Of a stretch of DNA of 64,000 nt, positions 23,601 through 31,360 are shown in pieces; positions within the stretch are counted from its first letter, which is position 1; every line of letters starts with the position of its first letter. Below the pieces are notes generated by a model. It was not told the origin of the DNA. It did no database searches and worked only from the letters and a program-made list of their open reading frames with translations. The stretch comes from Agapetus fuscipes (Eukaryota; Arthropoda; Insecta; Trichoptera; Glossosomatidae), in assembly GCA_951799405.1 (NCBI GenBank), contig OX637336.1, positions 21,495,479-21,559,478 of the forward strand. The letters are read 5' to 3'. The translations under genes and the position numbers were made by a program.

Positions 23601-23616
23601 TGAAGGAGAAATGTAA
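11618..23616 (+). CDS. LRPPRC: Leucine-rich PPR motif-containing protein, mitochondrial; complete
   Basis: Mitochondrial mRNA-binding pentatricopeptide protein; with SLIRP it stabilises and promotes polyadenylation of mitochondrial mRNAs (fly homologue: bicoid stability factor). Ten coding exons: 11618-11751, 12728-12912, 15004-15202, 15473-15791, 16606-18018, 18365-18529, 19611-19655, 20662-20978, 22048-22769 and 23138-23616. All have GT-AG borders and matching phases, giving 1325 residues (human 1394, fly about 1412). The first ~40 residues are rich in Arg, Ser and Leu with almost no acidic residues, as in a mitochondrial presequence. PPR helices are evident from exon 3 (DISHYNALLRVYIENE, then RYCQSGDVEGASGILEQM). 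Family landmarks include HYFWPL in exon 5 and ETPGLR in exon 8. The introns carry LINE, mariner, SINE, hAT-MITE and minisatellite insertions. Exon 7 is only 45 nt. Confidence 0.96.
12150..12300 (-). mobile_element. Degraded LINE RT fragment in LRPPRC intron 1
   Basis: The minus-strand translation contains KFLRITTGRT, a stop, then LDRIRNDNIRK. This resembles the region after the RT domain of RTE/jockey-like LINEs (F-L-R-x-x-x-G-x-T-x-L-D-R-x-R-N). It is short and interrupted. Confidence 0.4.
13006..14045 (+). repeat. Family A copy 2, split by a LINE insertion
   Basis: The left half, 13006-13083, runs from TCTAATCTAATCTAAGCTGC to GACACATATAAGTTTGC. The right half, 13948-14045, resumes at CTTGCACATGCTGCATGCG and runs to the TTGCCGACCTTCCCTGAG hairpin. 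The two halves together form a continuous family A consensus, so the LINE fragment between them inserted later. Confidence 0.75.
13084..13947 (+). mobile_element. RTE-like non-LTR retrotransposon, 3' fragment
   Basis: The translated frames give the RT catalytic YADDAVLIAD near 13105, then [31 protein letters not shown] and, in another frame, [10 protein letters not shown] and GKGRPRKVW. This is the order of RT and C-terminal motifs in RTE/craniofacial-like LINEs. Frame changes and stops (13541, 13624) make it a pseudogene. The 3' end is CGGAATGGCGACAG plus (TTACAG)n, a short tandem tail typical of RTE elements. Related pieces lie at 14405-14830, 30990-31360 and 37355-37985. Confidence 0.8.
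14101..14335 (+). repeat. Minisatellite, 47-bp unit x 5, LRPPRC intron 2
   Basis: Units start at 14101, 14148, 14195, 14242 and 14289 (TGTAATGTGGATACCACTAA onwards). They are nearly identical; the last unit shows a G-to-C change (TATCACACCC). Confidence 0.95.
14405..14830 (-). mobile_element. RTE-like LINE 3' fragment, minus strand
   Basis: It is the reverse complement of the 13084-13947 element: the (CTGTAA)n tail and CTCTGTCGCCATTCCGCTAG, then a frame encoding [20 protein letters not shown]. It is 5' truncated near 14830. It lies in opposite orientation to its neighbour in the same LRPPRC intron, so the two could pair in the pre-mRNA. Confidence 0.8.
15840..16240 (-). mobile_element. CR1/L2-like LINE 3' end
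   Basis: The minus-strand frame 16126-15890 reads RAFRVAGPVEWNRLP, then a spacer, then VGVFRGALKTHLF. This resembles the terminal domain of CR1/L2-type RT proteins (x-F-x-V-A-G-P-x-x-W-N-x-L-P ... F-K-x-x-L-K-x-x-L-F). A 3' UTR of about 45 bp follows and ends GGTGTGACACACACAAAAAC plus GGCGCTC, the same tail as SINE-II. Confidence 0.7.
16241..16605. other. LRPPRC intron 4, no further feature recognised
   Basis: Between the LINE fragment and the exon-5 acceptor I see no clear repeat or gene. A stretch near 16290-16345 (CACCAGGTCTTGCCAGATCA onwards) loosely resembles SINE-II body sequence but is too diverged to call. Confidence 0.4.
18537..19492 (+). mobile_element. Mariner-family transposon, internally deleted (family M1)
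   Basis: TA target duplications lie at 18535-18536 and 19493-19494. Inverted ends are CATAGTCCATTATGAAAGTA and its near-perfect reverse complement. The transposase remnant, in shifting frames, reads CVRLGKNATETFQMLQEAFE, WHKAFKEGR and EDLQMRKVCAKLVPKVL, then skips to LLHDNAPSHTA, SPDLAP and EFQGAFHAWQTRLRKCI. It has the HTH domain and the third catalytic region with much of the catalytic core deleted, plus stops. It is non-autonomous. It begins 8 nt into the intron after LRPPRC exon 6. Confidence 0.9.
19729..19972 (+). repeat. Family A copy 3, LRPPRC intron 7
   Basis: Near-complete: AATCTAAGTTACAAAGATAT at the start, CTTACACATGCCACGTGTGG core, GTGGTCAGCCTCATACCAAC and CTATTAGTCCAAGAAG at the end. 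Confidence 0.85.
20262..20500 (-). repeat. SINE-III copy, minus strand, LRPPRC intron 7
   Basis: On the minus strand it has a tRNA-Leu-like head (GGCCGAGGGGGCCAAGTGGC), a B-box region GTTCGATCCCCGC and AACAGATGTTATTGGGTAAT. It ends in GAATTGCATTCCTCTTCACA. It is the mirror of the plus-strand copy at 50150-50410. Confidence 0.8.
21175..21399 (+). repeat. Family A copy 4, LRPPRC intron 8
   Basis: Diverged copy: TCTATCTGTAATCTAAGTTG at the start, CTTACACATGCTACATATTG core, and CAATCTATATGTCAAGGAAC at the end. A G run replaces part of the hairpin. Confidence 0.7.
21435..21627. mobile_element. hAT-type MITE (193 bp) with 8-bp TSD
   Basis: The inverted ends CAGCAGTTTCCAAACT and AGTTTGGAAACCGCTG have the hAT-like form CAGNGGTTTCCAAACT. 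A perfect 8-bp target duplication ATCTATAA lies at 21427-21434 and 21628-21635. The interior is rich in GCCTCCC repeats and T runs and is non-coding. The target is the microsatellite-like start of family A copy 5. Confidence 0.9.
21628..21874 (+). repeat. Family A copy 5, LRPPRC intron 8
   Basis: It starts ATCTATAAACCAAGTTCC and has the CTTACACATGCTGCATGTG palindrome and GGGTGGTCAGCCTCATGCC. It ends CCTGTCAAGGAATG. Confidence 0.8.
21928..22032 (+). repeat. Tandem repeat, 35-bp unit x 3, next to LRPPRC exon 9 acceptor
   Basis: Units at 21928, 21963 and 21998 (TGTTTGCTTGATATGTCAGC onwards) end only 15 bp before the exon-9 acceptor at 22047. Each contains CTGTAAGTGG, a donor-like hexamer. Confidence 0.85.
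22814..23046 (+). repeat. Family A copy 6, LRPPRC intron 9
   Basis: TCTATCTACCTACAATCTAA at the start, CATGCCCACAAGCAAACATG, and GTATGGGTGGCCAGCCTGAT near the end. The central palindrome is deleted. The last bases of the consensus are missing. Confidence 0.75.
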
Positions 23617-23689
23617 GGTTGTTTACTACATGCCCCACCTTACCAACAACCAAAGCGCTTCTTCAATTGCCGAGAATTCCTTAAAATTG

Positions 23690-23830
23690 ACTTGGAGTGG
23701 ATGTTGCATTTCTCAGCAGGCAAACGTCACATGTTCAAGGAACTAGTGTCCTTAACAGCTAATTACAAAATATGTGTCAGCCGGTCGTGTTATGACACCA
23801 TTATTTGGGCACAGAATTCATGCAAACCCC
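23690..23830 (+). repeat. Family B repeat inside the LRPPRC 3' UTR
   Basis: CAGGCAAACGTCACATGTTC, TGTCCTTAACAGCTAATTAC and GCCGGTCGTGTTATGACACC follow the family B order with divergence. It lies between the stop codon and the poly(A) signal, so it would be in the mature mRNA. Confidence 0.5.
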
Positions 23831-24113
23831 ATTGAAGAATTGCTGTACTGTATCTGAATATATTTAAGAGCTACAAAATAATCACCTGGTAGATTTTTAG
23901 TGAAGCAAAAATTAAAATATATAAGGCATTTATAATTAGATGTAGATAGGAACCACAAGTTTTCATAGTTGTAAGTTTATGTTAAATGAGTTAGAGGTAT
24001 TACTGTTATCTTGTGTATGTGTAAGGACTGATTGCCGCAACCAGCATTTCTGTTTCTGCCTTATGTTTGATGTCCATTGTTTTTTTATTCAAAGTCTTCA
24101 GATGTTCTGTGAT

Positions 24114-24119
24114 AATAAA
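24114..24119 (+). terminator. Poly(A) signal of LRPPRC
   Basis: AATAAA about 500 bp after the stop codon, followed by a T/G-rich stretch (GTGTGTTTATTTGAG) at 24136-24150. This is a typical polyadenylation context. Confidence 0.65.
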
Positions 24120-24216
24120 ATTGATGATAAATCACGTGTGTTTATTTGAGCATTATGCAGACTCTGTTTTATTTTCTGAGTGGTAGACCTGTGCTCGAAT
24201 GCAGCATTTTAGACCA

Positions 24217-24470
24217 TGGCCGTCGGAAGAACACAATCTAGGGGGGGGGCGGGGCGGGCAAAACACTCGCGTTAGTGGCAGGTACATCATCCTTAGTTCA
24301 TTCATATTTTAGTAAAGCTTCTATAATATTTACTTATAAGAAATCATTGGGAAATAAATATAATTATTTTCCCACTTTGTTTGCTGACTGCTTTGCTGGT
24401 TCTATCACCTTTCCTGCCCTTCGCGATTTCCAGGGGGGGGCAACGCCCCCCCCCCTTCCGACAGCCATGT
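24217..24470. repeat. G/C-run MITE between LRPPRC and FCF1
   Basis: The ends ATGGCCGTCGGAAG and CTTCCGACAGCCAT are inverted repeats, each adjoining homopolymer G or C runs (GGGGGGGGG at about 24241; CCCCCCCCCC at about 24448). It is non-coding and about 250 bp. Confidence 0.6.
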
Positions 24471-24954
24471 TTCAAACATGATTCCTTCTCACTGAAGTAC
24501 TGGCAATGTTTAGTCAGCTTTCACCAGAAATTTGGACCTGTTTCTTTGAAAGCAAACACATATCCACAGTTCAGGAAGTTTGCACTCAGCTGTTGAAATA
24601 TGAAATAAAGAAACTTTTCAAAAAGGTAAAAAACGAAAATCATTGATTATAAAAATATTTATTTTTAAGTCTGTTTCAAAATCAACTTAGTTGGAATCTT
24701 CCGAAAGAATAAATGAGCTGATTTTGTGAAGTAATTCATACACATGGATATTTCCCATTCAAAACGTATCCTTGAAATAGAAGCTCTAGTGACAATATGT
24801 TAGTAATACCAATGCCAGGAAGTACACAAGTATAATAAAGAGGGACGTTCTGTGAAACAACAAGGAATGCATGGAAGTCTTCAATAACACTGACGACTGA
24901 CGTCCGTGTTCACAAAAACCACATGGGAACTGCAAGCGCTGTCAGCCATTCTCA
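24471..24954. other. Convergent intergenic DNA, no feature seen
   Basis: The sequence between the MITE and family A copy 7 is AT-rich and has no recognisable gene or repeat. LRPPRC and FCF1 converge on this interval. Confidence 0.4.
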
Positions 24955-25208
24955 GCATATCTTAATTGCAAAGATATGTTGAAATATAAGATTCATATTC
25001 AATGCGTGTCCACAAGTCAAAACATTTCAATTTGCGCTTGCACGTGTTGCATGTGTACTTGCATAACAAGACCCAATTAATCTCCTAGAAAATGAACATA
25101 AACCATGCAATTCTTGCTAATATTCCCTGAAGTAGGAGTGGCATAGTTAAAAGTGTGCCAATGTTTGCATTACAGGTGGCCAGCTTCAACAAACCTACAA
25201 CATCCCTT
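24955..25208 (+). repeat. Family A copy 7
   Basis: CATATCTTAATTGCAAAGAT at the start, GCACGTGTTGCATGTGTACT core, and GGTGGCCAGCTTCAACAAAC near the end. Confidence 0.75.
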
Positions 25209-25244
25209 AAGCACTTGTTTGTCTTATATCTACCAGAGGTAATT

Positions 25245-25375
25245 TCACATTCGAACAATGTTTGCATCTGTACTGGACCAATCTGTCTTATGAAAACTGA
25301 AAATTGATTTCAATCACATTATTGTGTTTTACATTTTATTCTTAGCTCAGATTGTGTAGAATGTAGTTCTTAAGA
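25245..25375. repeat. Repeat shared with 61575-61725
   Basis: AACAATGTTTGCATCTGTAC, TGGACCAATCTGTCTTATG and TTCTTAGCTCAGATTGTGTA recur in the same order at 61575-61725. It lies over the likely FCF1 3' end; the AATAAA on the minus strand at 25335-25340 is within it. Confidence 0.6.
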
Positions 25376-25645
25376 CAATATCTTTGAATCAAATGGTAGA
25401 TAAGCCAAACAAGCACTGAGGGGGAGCTAGAAGTAAAGTTGTTTTGAATTCCATCACAAATGTATGCACAGCTGTTAGTTCCAGTGTGAGTGTGATGTAA
25501 CATTGCCTTTTAGTTATTATGTCTAGGCCCGGGTGCTTCAAACCTAGCTCAGCAACTTTGTACTGGATGAGAACAACTAACTTGTGAGAATCACACACAC
25601 ACACACACAAGCTCACAGGGAACCAACACACCCTGAGCGCAGAGA

Positions 25646-26339
25646 TTAAATAGCGCTCTTGGGCGCCCCGTATGCGTCTGGCATTCTCTCTATAGTGTAG
25701 CGATGCTGTGACACAAACAGAATGGGAACTCCGGGGATCTTCCTGATCCTCCTCTTGAGGTCCTTGTCGTTGGTGGCCACGATGTAGCACTTGTGCTGCA
25801 GCACCCTGTGCACGATGCAGTCGTCAGCGTAGGTTCCCTTGTGCAGGCACGCGATCCTCTCGAAGCGCGCGTCCTTGATGATCTTCAGCGCCACCCTGTA
25901 CTTCCTGCCCAGCTTCTCCAGTTCGCCCAGCACGCAGTCCGTAATGTAGGGGATGCACTTCGCGTACAGGCAGTCCATCATGTTCTGGATGATGTCTAGT
26001 TTGTTTTTGATAGAGAAGTTGATGAAGTTGGTGTCTATGAGGACGTGGTAGGGAGGACCTAGTTGTGTGTTGTATTGGAAGAAAAGCGCAGAGCTCGCTT
26101 GAGGAGCTTCGCGGATTTTGAGCTTGTAAGGATCTTCCACCTTCTTCCTCTTTGAAGCTTCGCGAATATCAGCTTTTATGCGGCTGTCACTAGGTTTTAT
26201 CATCTTCTTCATCTGAGCGAAGCGCTTCTCAACGATCTTGCGCGTCTTCTTTACTTTACCCTGAAAAGTAGCTCCAATTAAGTTAATAAACATACATTTT
26301 AAATTATATAAATTCAAACAAACTTAAATTACTTACCAT
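25646..26339 (-). CDS. FCF1: rRNA-processing protein FCF1/UTP24 (PIN-domain nuclease), complete
   Basis: Nucleolar component of the small-subunit processome; its PIN domain cleaves pre-18S rRNA (A1/A2 sites in yeast). The coding exons are 26339-26337, which is only the ATG followed by GTAAGT, and 26260-25646, giving 205 residues. Residues 2-8 (GKVKKTR) match the conserved start of the family, which fixes the spliced ATG. The PIN motifs keep their acidic residues: LIDTNF (D77), LGELEKLG (E114), YADDCIV (D147, D148) and ATNDKDL (D166). RIRKIPGVP follows. A longer in-frame start at 26317 (MNLYN) lies in the intron and is rejected. Candidate poly(A) hexamer on the minus strand at 25340-25335. Divergent from NDUFC2 with a SINE between. 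Confidence 0.96.
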
Positions 26340-26509
26340 TTTAACAGTGTTTTTTGTTTTAGAGGTTATATTGATGTGTTGATGACAGCTGAGCATGCAC
26401 GTGTTTTTTTCTTCACTTTCTCTTGAACAGTCGAAGAAAGATTTACTAGCCAGCTCACAACCTGCTTTTATATACCTAACTATTTTGAGAAATACTCGCA
26501 GTCTGTACT

Positions 26510-26826
26510 ACACATATAGTGTAACTTTTTGCCGCGTTACCCCCGAAGTGAGGGTTTCGCATGTGGCGAGTGGAACCTATTTATTTTTACAGGTAAGGGG
26601 GCCGGCCCTACGCCAACCTCTTCATTTGAAGTGGAAGTTTCCCGGCTTTCGAGGGGCTGGTACTCATTTCTTGTGAAGGTTGAGTAAACCTTGGCGGTAT
26701 TTTATTTTAGGGTTTGAAATAAACAACGAAACGGGTTATCATTTCTGACACCTTTGGCGGGATTCGAACTCGCTCGAACTCACGGCACGGAATGCAAGCA
26801 CTCTACCAACTGAGCTATCGACCGGA
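26510..26826 (-). repeat. SINE-I copy (tRNA-derived), minus strand
   Basis: On the minus strand it reads GGTCGATAGCTCAGTTGGTA (A-box) and GAGTTCGAATCCCGCC (B-box), then the GTGTCAGAAATGATAACC body and the GAGTAAACCTTC region. The head is a good tRNA mimic, but the 3' half of an acceptor stem is absent, so it is a SINE and not a tRNA gene. It lies between FCF1 and NDUFC2. Confidence 0.88.
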
Positions 26827-27063
26827 CTGTACCTAATAAATAAAATATTTTATTAATAAAACAAGTAGGTAGGTATTTCTTGACTCATCATCCTTCATCT
26901 TAACAAAAAAATATCTTAGCTGGATTTTAAAGCTCTTTTGCATTTCATTTTCTAGTGTTTTTGATTTATATAGCTCAGTAGATGCCTAGTACGATGTTCA
27001 ACGACAAACGCACCGCCATCTTTAATCTTTATCTGTCAGAAAGTCAAAAAATTGACATCGAAA

Positions 27064-30000
27064 ATGGCGAAGAAAATGGAAAGAGTTCCTCCGACCGCTC
27101 TGGAGCTTTTAACAGAGGACAGGAGCGACAGAATCAAACCATGGCTCAATCAATTCATGGCGCCGGCTTTTGGAACGGCTTTCGGGCTGACTTCGTCCAT
27201 GGTGTACAATTATTATGTTAAGAAACCTACAATAAGCGGTAAGCCATAACCTGCCATACCTTATGTAACATCCAGTCTAATAAACATCGATCTTGTTTAC
27301 AAATTAAAATTGATAAAAAATACGGGTGTAAGATGAACCTTCATCCTCGACGTTTCGTTGGTGTTGTAACCAACTTCCTCAGGTGACACCATTGTTGATG
27401 AAGATGATGATTTATATCGTGGTGAGCAAGGATGGACGTCGAAGATAAAGCAAGTTCTCCAGTGACGGTTCGTCTGACAGCGTTATATTTCAATTAATTG
27501 TAATGTTTTTTTTACATTTCAAGCGGCCATTATTACTTACAGCTATAATTCAACATTGCCCGAGTATAAATCCTTGTTGACACTCCTCTGTAGTGTTGTA
27601 TTGTAAGTAAGATGCTCCCTAGAGGCGCTGCATAATTCCTATAAATTTTCTGCTGGTGAGGTTATGAGAGATGACGTTGCAGGGATCCAGAGGCACGTTG
27701 TCCTGATGGTGGGGTGCGCCCTGGCAGCCCAGCTGTTGGCTAGATGATAGTGTTGTATATGAGAGATGACGTTGCAGGGATCCAGAGGCACGTTGTACTG
27801 ATGGTGGGGTGCGCCCTGGCAGCCCAGCTGTTTGCTAAGAAGCGCGGCGAGTACAACGCTGAGCGAGACGCTGTCCTGAGACATTATGTGGAACTCCATC
27901 CAGAAGACTTCATCATGCCAGGTTCTTCTCTTATATTTTGATTCCAATGGCCGACATTGTTAAGGATAGAGAGGTCACTGAGCCGACACATTATTCTAGA
28001 TGGCCGGGAGTCAAGTCACAATCTTCAATAGAATATGTGAAATAAAAAACCTTGCTCCCATTCCTGTCGAGCTCCTTGAACATTACTTGGACCCTAGTTC
28101 AACAGATGTTATTGGGTAATTATTTGCTAATAATTCATTAAATTAAAAGAAATACATTATATTAGGTCCTTAGATATGAAATTGGCGTTTTGCCGTACTG
28201 GCCACTTTGATCTCAAATATCTCCTCTTTGGTTAGGAATTTCAAATTAAAATTTTTACAGCTATTTACTAATGTATTTGTGTTTTGAAAATTATAACTCA
28301 TTTGTTCGTTCCTCAATTGTTTTTTTCTTTGCGTCACTCATTTTACAAAATAGAAAACTTGAAATATCGCGTTATTTACGAGTATGAGTTCCACCGTGGC
28401 ACCAGTGCTGCAGAAACGGCTCGAATGATTAATGATGTGTATGGCAATGGTGTTGCAAAATAAAACACAGTGCGTTTTTGGTTCCAACCTTTTCGTTCTG
28501 GAAATTTCGGCCTGCAGAACAAGCCTCGTGGACTGCCGGAGACCAAAGTTGATAATGAGGAATTGAAGGCTATTATGGAAGCGGATCCATCGCAAACCAC
28601 GTCTGAGTAAGCTGTAGGCTGCAAAATTAGTGATTAAACTATTTTAATCCACTTGAAGCTAATTGGAAAGGTAAAAAAGCTTGAAAAGTGGGTACCTCAC
28701 AAATTGAGTGAAGCAAATCAACAAACGCGCGTCGACTGCTGCGTTACATTACTCAACCGGCACAAGAATGAAGGGATTTTAAATCGAATTATTACCTGTG
28801 ATGAAAAAAGGATCCTGCACAATAATTGGAAGCGCTCATCGCAATGGCTGAACCCTGCCGAACCAGCCAAATCATGCCTCAAGAGAAAATTGGCTTAAAA
28901 AAAGTTACTTGTCAGCGTTTGGTGGACTAGTGCCGGTGTCGTTCACTACACCTTTCTTAAATCTGGTCGGACGATTACGGCAGATGTCTTTTGTCAGCAA
29001 CTGCAAACCATAATGGAAAAGCTAGCTGCTAAACAACCGAGGCTGGTCAATCGCTCTAGGCCACTGCTGTTTTATGACAACGCTAGACCACACACTACAC
29101 AACAGACGGCTACCAAATTAGAGGAGCTTCAATTGGAATATTTAAGACATCCCCCGTACTCTCCGGACCTTGCTCCAACAGATTACTATTTTTTTTTTTA
29201 ATTTGGATAATTTCTTTCAAGGGAAAAAATTCAAATCCGATGGGGCAGTCCTAACCGCCTTCAAAGATTGTATTGATTGCCGTCCGAATGGTTATTTTAG
29301 TAAAGGGACCAATAAACTACCTATGAGATGCCAAAAGTGCATAGATAGCAATGGTACATACTTTGATTAAATAAATATATTAGATTAAAAAAAAAAAGAC
29401 TTTTTGTTCCTCCCGTACAAAACTCCAATTTCATATGTAAGGACCTAATATATTGATTGATATCATTAATACCTGTTTCTGGCCATGCAAAGTAGGCTGG
29501 GGAATTGCATTCCTTTTCACAAGTATATTTTTATTGAAAGAAGAAAATCCTGAACATCCATCATGAAGTTCCATGTTGTTTGCCCTCTGGGAGTTCACTG
29601 TGCCGAGAGCACCTCACACGATCAGCTGGTTACCCAGTGTGGTGCTCCTGCACTCAGTACTGCTCCGAGTTCACTGTGCCGAGAGCACCTCACACGATCA
29701 GCTGGTTACCCAGTGTGGTGCTCCTGCACTCAGTACTGCTCTGAGTTCACTGTGCCGAGAGCACCTCACACGATCAGCTGGTTACCCAGTGTGGTGCTCC
29801 TGCACTCAGTACTGCTCTGAGTTCACTGTGCCGAGAGCACCTCACACGATCAGCTGGTTACCCAGTGTGGTGCTCCTGCACTCAGTACTGCTCTGAGTTC
29901 ACTGTGCCGAGAGCACCTCACACGATCAGCTGGTTACCCAGTGTGGTGCTCCTGCCCTCAGTACTGCTCTCACAGCAAAGCAACGTGCAGCAGCGAGGGC

Positions 30001-30282
30001 AAGCAAACACCATGCGCCACCACACAGCAGGAATGCCAGACTTCTTCTCCATTGTAGAGATAGTGCTTGTCTGTTAATAGAAGTAGGAAATCAGTGACCA
30101 TGTAAATAAATTAGTCAAGAGATTTTTGTGGCATTTATGTAAATATATTACATGGTAAGAAAAATCCATGGTGAGTGTTTGAAGACCTTCTTTTGTGCAT
30201 TTATGATGGATTTTTTTATGTCATTGTTTCAGAACGCAAGAAAATTGGAGAAATTCTGATGCCGTGGGTTCCCATTCGTTAA
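27064..30282 (+). CDS. NDUFC2: NADH dehydrogenase [ubiquinone] 1 subunit C2, complete
   Basis: Accessory subunit of mitochondrial complex I in the inner membrane. Coding exons 27064-27238, 27778-27921 and 30233-30282 join in phase to 122 residues (human 119). Exon 1 encodes a basic, Pro-rich start and a first hydrophobic segment (APAFGTAFGLTSSMVYNYY). Exon 2 encodes a second (HVVLMVGCALAAQLFA), then the YNAERDAVLRHYVELHPEDF region. Exon 3 ends PWVPIR, the conserved family C-terminus. The start is the first ATG with the MAKKMERVPP context; upstream in-frame codons are not ATG. Exon 2 is preceded by a truncated duplicate of its own start. Intron 2 holds a mariner nested in a SINE and a 76-bp minisatellite. 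Poly(A) hexamers lie at 30322 and 30439. Confidence 0.93.
27344..27385 (-). ncRNA. Hammerhead-ribozyme-like core motif
   Basis: On the minus strand: CTGAGGA (CUGANGA box), then a stem GTTGG / CCAAC closing an 8-nt loop, then GAAACGTC. This is the order of a type I hammerhead core with a minimal stem III. One unpaired A sits between CTGAGGA and stem II, and I cannot see a stem I next to the core, so activity is doubtful. It lies in NDUFC2 intron 1. Confidence 0.35.
27664..27743 (+). pseudogene. Decoy partial duplicate of NDUFC2 exon 2
   Basis: About 80 bp here, including GATGACGTTGCAG (acceptor) and the first ~60 nt of exon 2, repeat at 27759-27838 with an offset of 95 bp and only a few differences. 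Spliced in the same phase this copy reads GIQRHVVLMVGCALAAQL, then LAR and a stop (TGA at about 27745). Use of this acceptor would truncate the protein. Confidence 0.85.
28085..29550 (+). repeat. SINE-III copy split by a mariner
   Basis: The left part at about 28085-28161 carries TTCAACAGATGTTATTGGGT. The right part, 29449-29550, carries ATTAATACCTGTTTCTGGCC and GAATTGCATTCCTTTTCACA. The two join to the consensus seen intact at 50150-50410. The tRNA-like head upstream of 28085 is too diverged to delimit. Confidence 0.75.
28162..29448 (+). mobile_element. Mariner transposon, 1287 bp, inactive (family M2)
   Basis: TA duplications flank inverted ends TTAGGTCCTTAGATATGAAA and TTTCATATGTAAGGACCTAA. 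The transposase frame is broken by stops and frame changes but reads in order: EYEFHRGTSAAETARMINDV, NTVRFWFQRFRSGNFGLQ, KLEKWVPHKLSEANQ, IITCDEK (first D), WWTSAG, LLFYDNARPHT (second D) and YSPDLAPTDYYFF (third D, giving DD34D). It is distinct from the M1 family at 18.5 and 34.3 kb. Confidence 0.92.
29591..29970 (+). repeat. Minisatellite, 76-bp unit x 5, NDUFC2 intron 2
   Basis: Units start at 29591, 29667, 29743, 29819 and 29895 (GAGTTCACTGTGCCGAGAGC onwards) and are almost identical. Overlapping ORFs with repeated HTISWLPSVVLLHS-type peptides are artefacts of the array. Confidence 0.95.
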
Positions 30283-30321
30283 ATAATGAATATTATAATT
30301 AGTGTAATAGGAATAATTTGT

Positions 30322-30444
30322 AATAAATGTCATGGATTGTAATGGGCTTCACAAGCCATCAGGGCAGACTGTTGTTTTATTAGGGATGGGCTGATGGCAC
30401 CACATCAACATTGGTTTGTTCAGCTAACTCTCAGTGTAAATAAA
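30322..30444 (+). terminator. Poly(A) signals of NDUFC2
   Basis: AATAAA hexamers at 30322-30327 and 30439-30444, 40 and 157 bp after the stop codon. The second is followed by a T-rich stretch. Which one is used is not visible. Confidence 0.5.
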
Positions 30445-30590
30445 GTTTTTTGTTTATAATTGTTGTTTTATTTATTTATTTTTGTACAAAGCAGTCTCAA
30501 TAAAAAATAATACTTTCACTTCTCACAGGAATTCAAAATACATGAACCATCCAAACAAACTAAATAAGATCTCCTTCATTACAGTTTATA

Positions 30591-30856
30591 CTAAATCTAA
30601 AATCTAAATCTAAATCTAAGCTGCAAGGATATGTATCATTTGAAATTCATATCAAATGCATTCCCACAAGCAGACACATATAATTTCGCGCTCACACATG
30701 CCGCATGTGGACCTGCAATATAAAAACCCAATTCTCAAATGGACATAAGCCCTGCAACTCTTGCCGACCTTCCCTGAAACACAGGTGACATTGGCAAAGT
30801 GAACCATTTTTTACAGTATGGGTGGTCAGCCTCATACCAACCTATAAGTCAAGGAA
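30591..30856 (+). repeat. Family A copy 8 (near-consensus)
   Basis: It starts with (CTAAAT)n, then CTAAGCTGCAAGGATATG. It has TCACACATGCCGCATGTGG and GCCGACCTTCCCTGAAACAC, and ends CCTATAAGTCAAGGAA. Confidence 0.9.
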
Positions 30857-30989
30857 TATAAGCAATTAATTACATTTGAGAATAACAAAAAAACAAATAA
30901 TCACTGAACAATTAAACAGTAAAAAAATTTAAAAGCTACTAAACATATTCCATAAAAAAGTGATTTTGTTTTAAAGCCTCAGACTTAAA

Positions 30990-31360
30990 CGCCAGCATTA
31001 CAGATTAACCGCCATTTCTTTCTGTCCTTGCATACAACTTTCATTTCATCCAGAGTCATAACCTTTTTCATACAAGCTCTCCTTTTATTATGACTGGATA
31101 TCCCATTCATTCGCTATTTCGAAAATTTGGTCCATCCATACCTTTCTCGGTCTTCCTCTACCACGACATCCATCTAATCTTGCAGCATATACTTTCTTCG
31201 TCAGTCTTTCCTCATTCATTCTCTCCATATGTCCAAACCATCTAAGCATACTTCTTTAAATCTTTACTTTCACTCTTTCTCTTACACCACATTCCTCTCT
31301 TACAAAATCATTCCTCACCCTATCACTCCGCCTTTTTCCAATCATACTTCTTAGGTATAC
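30990..31360 (-). mobile_element. Diverged RTE-like LINE 3' fragment, minus strand
   Basis: The minus strand shows the same C-terminal motif order as the 13 kb element (M-L-R-W-F-G-H-M-E-R-M-like, then G-R-R-P-R-K-V-W-M-D) with more substitutions. It represents a second, older subfamily. The stretch after it (31380-31530) may be its flanking repeat. Confidence 0.6.

Noticed and set aside
25646..26317. FCF1 starting at the in-frame ATG 26317
   Set aside because: The extra residues are intron sequence. The family begins MGK, which is produced by splicing the ATG exon at 26339-26337 to 26260.
26745..26826. A tRNA gene on the minus strand with good A and B boxes
   Set aside because: No matching acceptor stem and no closed cloverleaf. 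The same head plus body recurs at 545-866 and 59105-59440, so it is a SINE.
29563..30077. Overlapping repetitive ORFs in NDUFC2 intron 2
   Set aside because: They are translations of the 76-bp minisatellite, which lies between two confirmed NDUFC2 exons.
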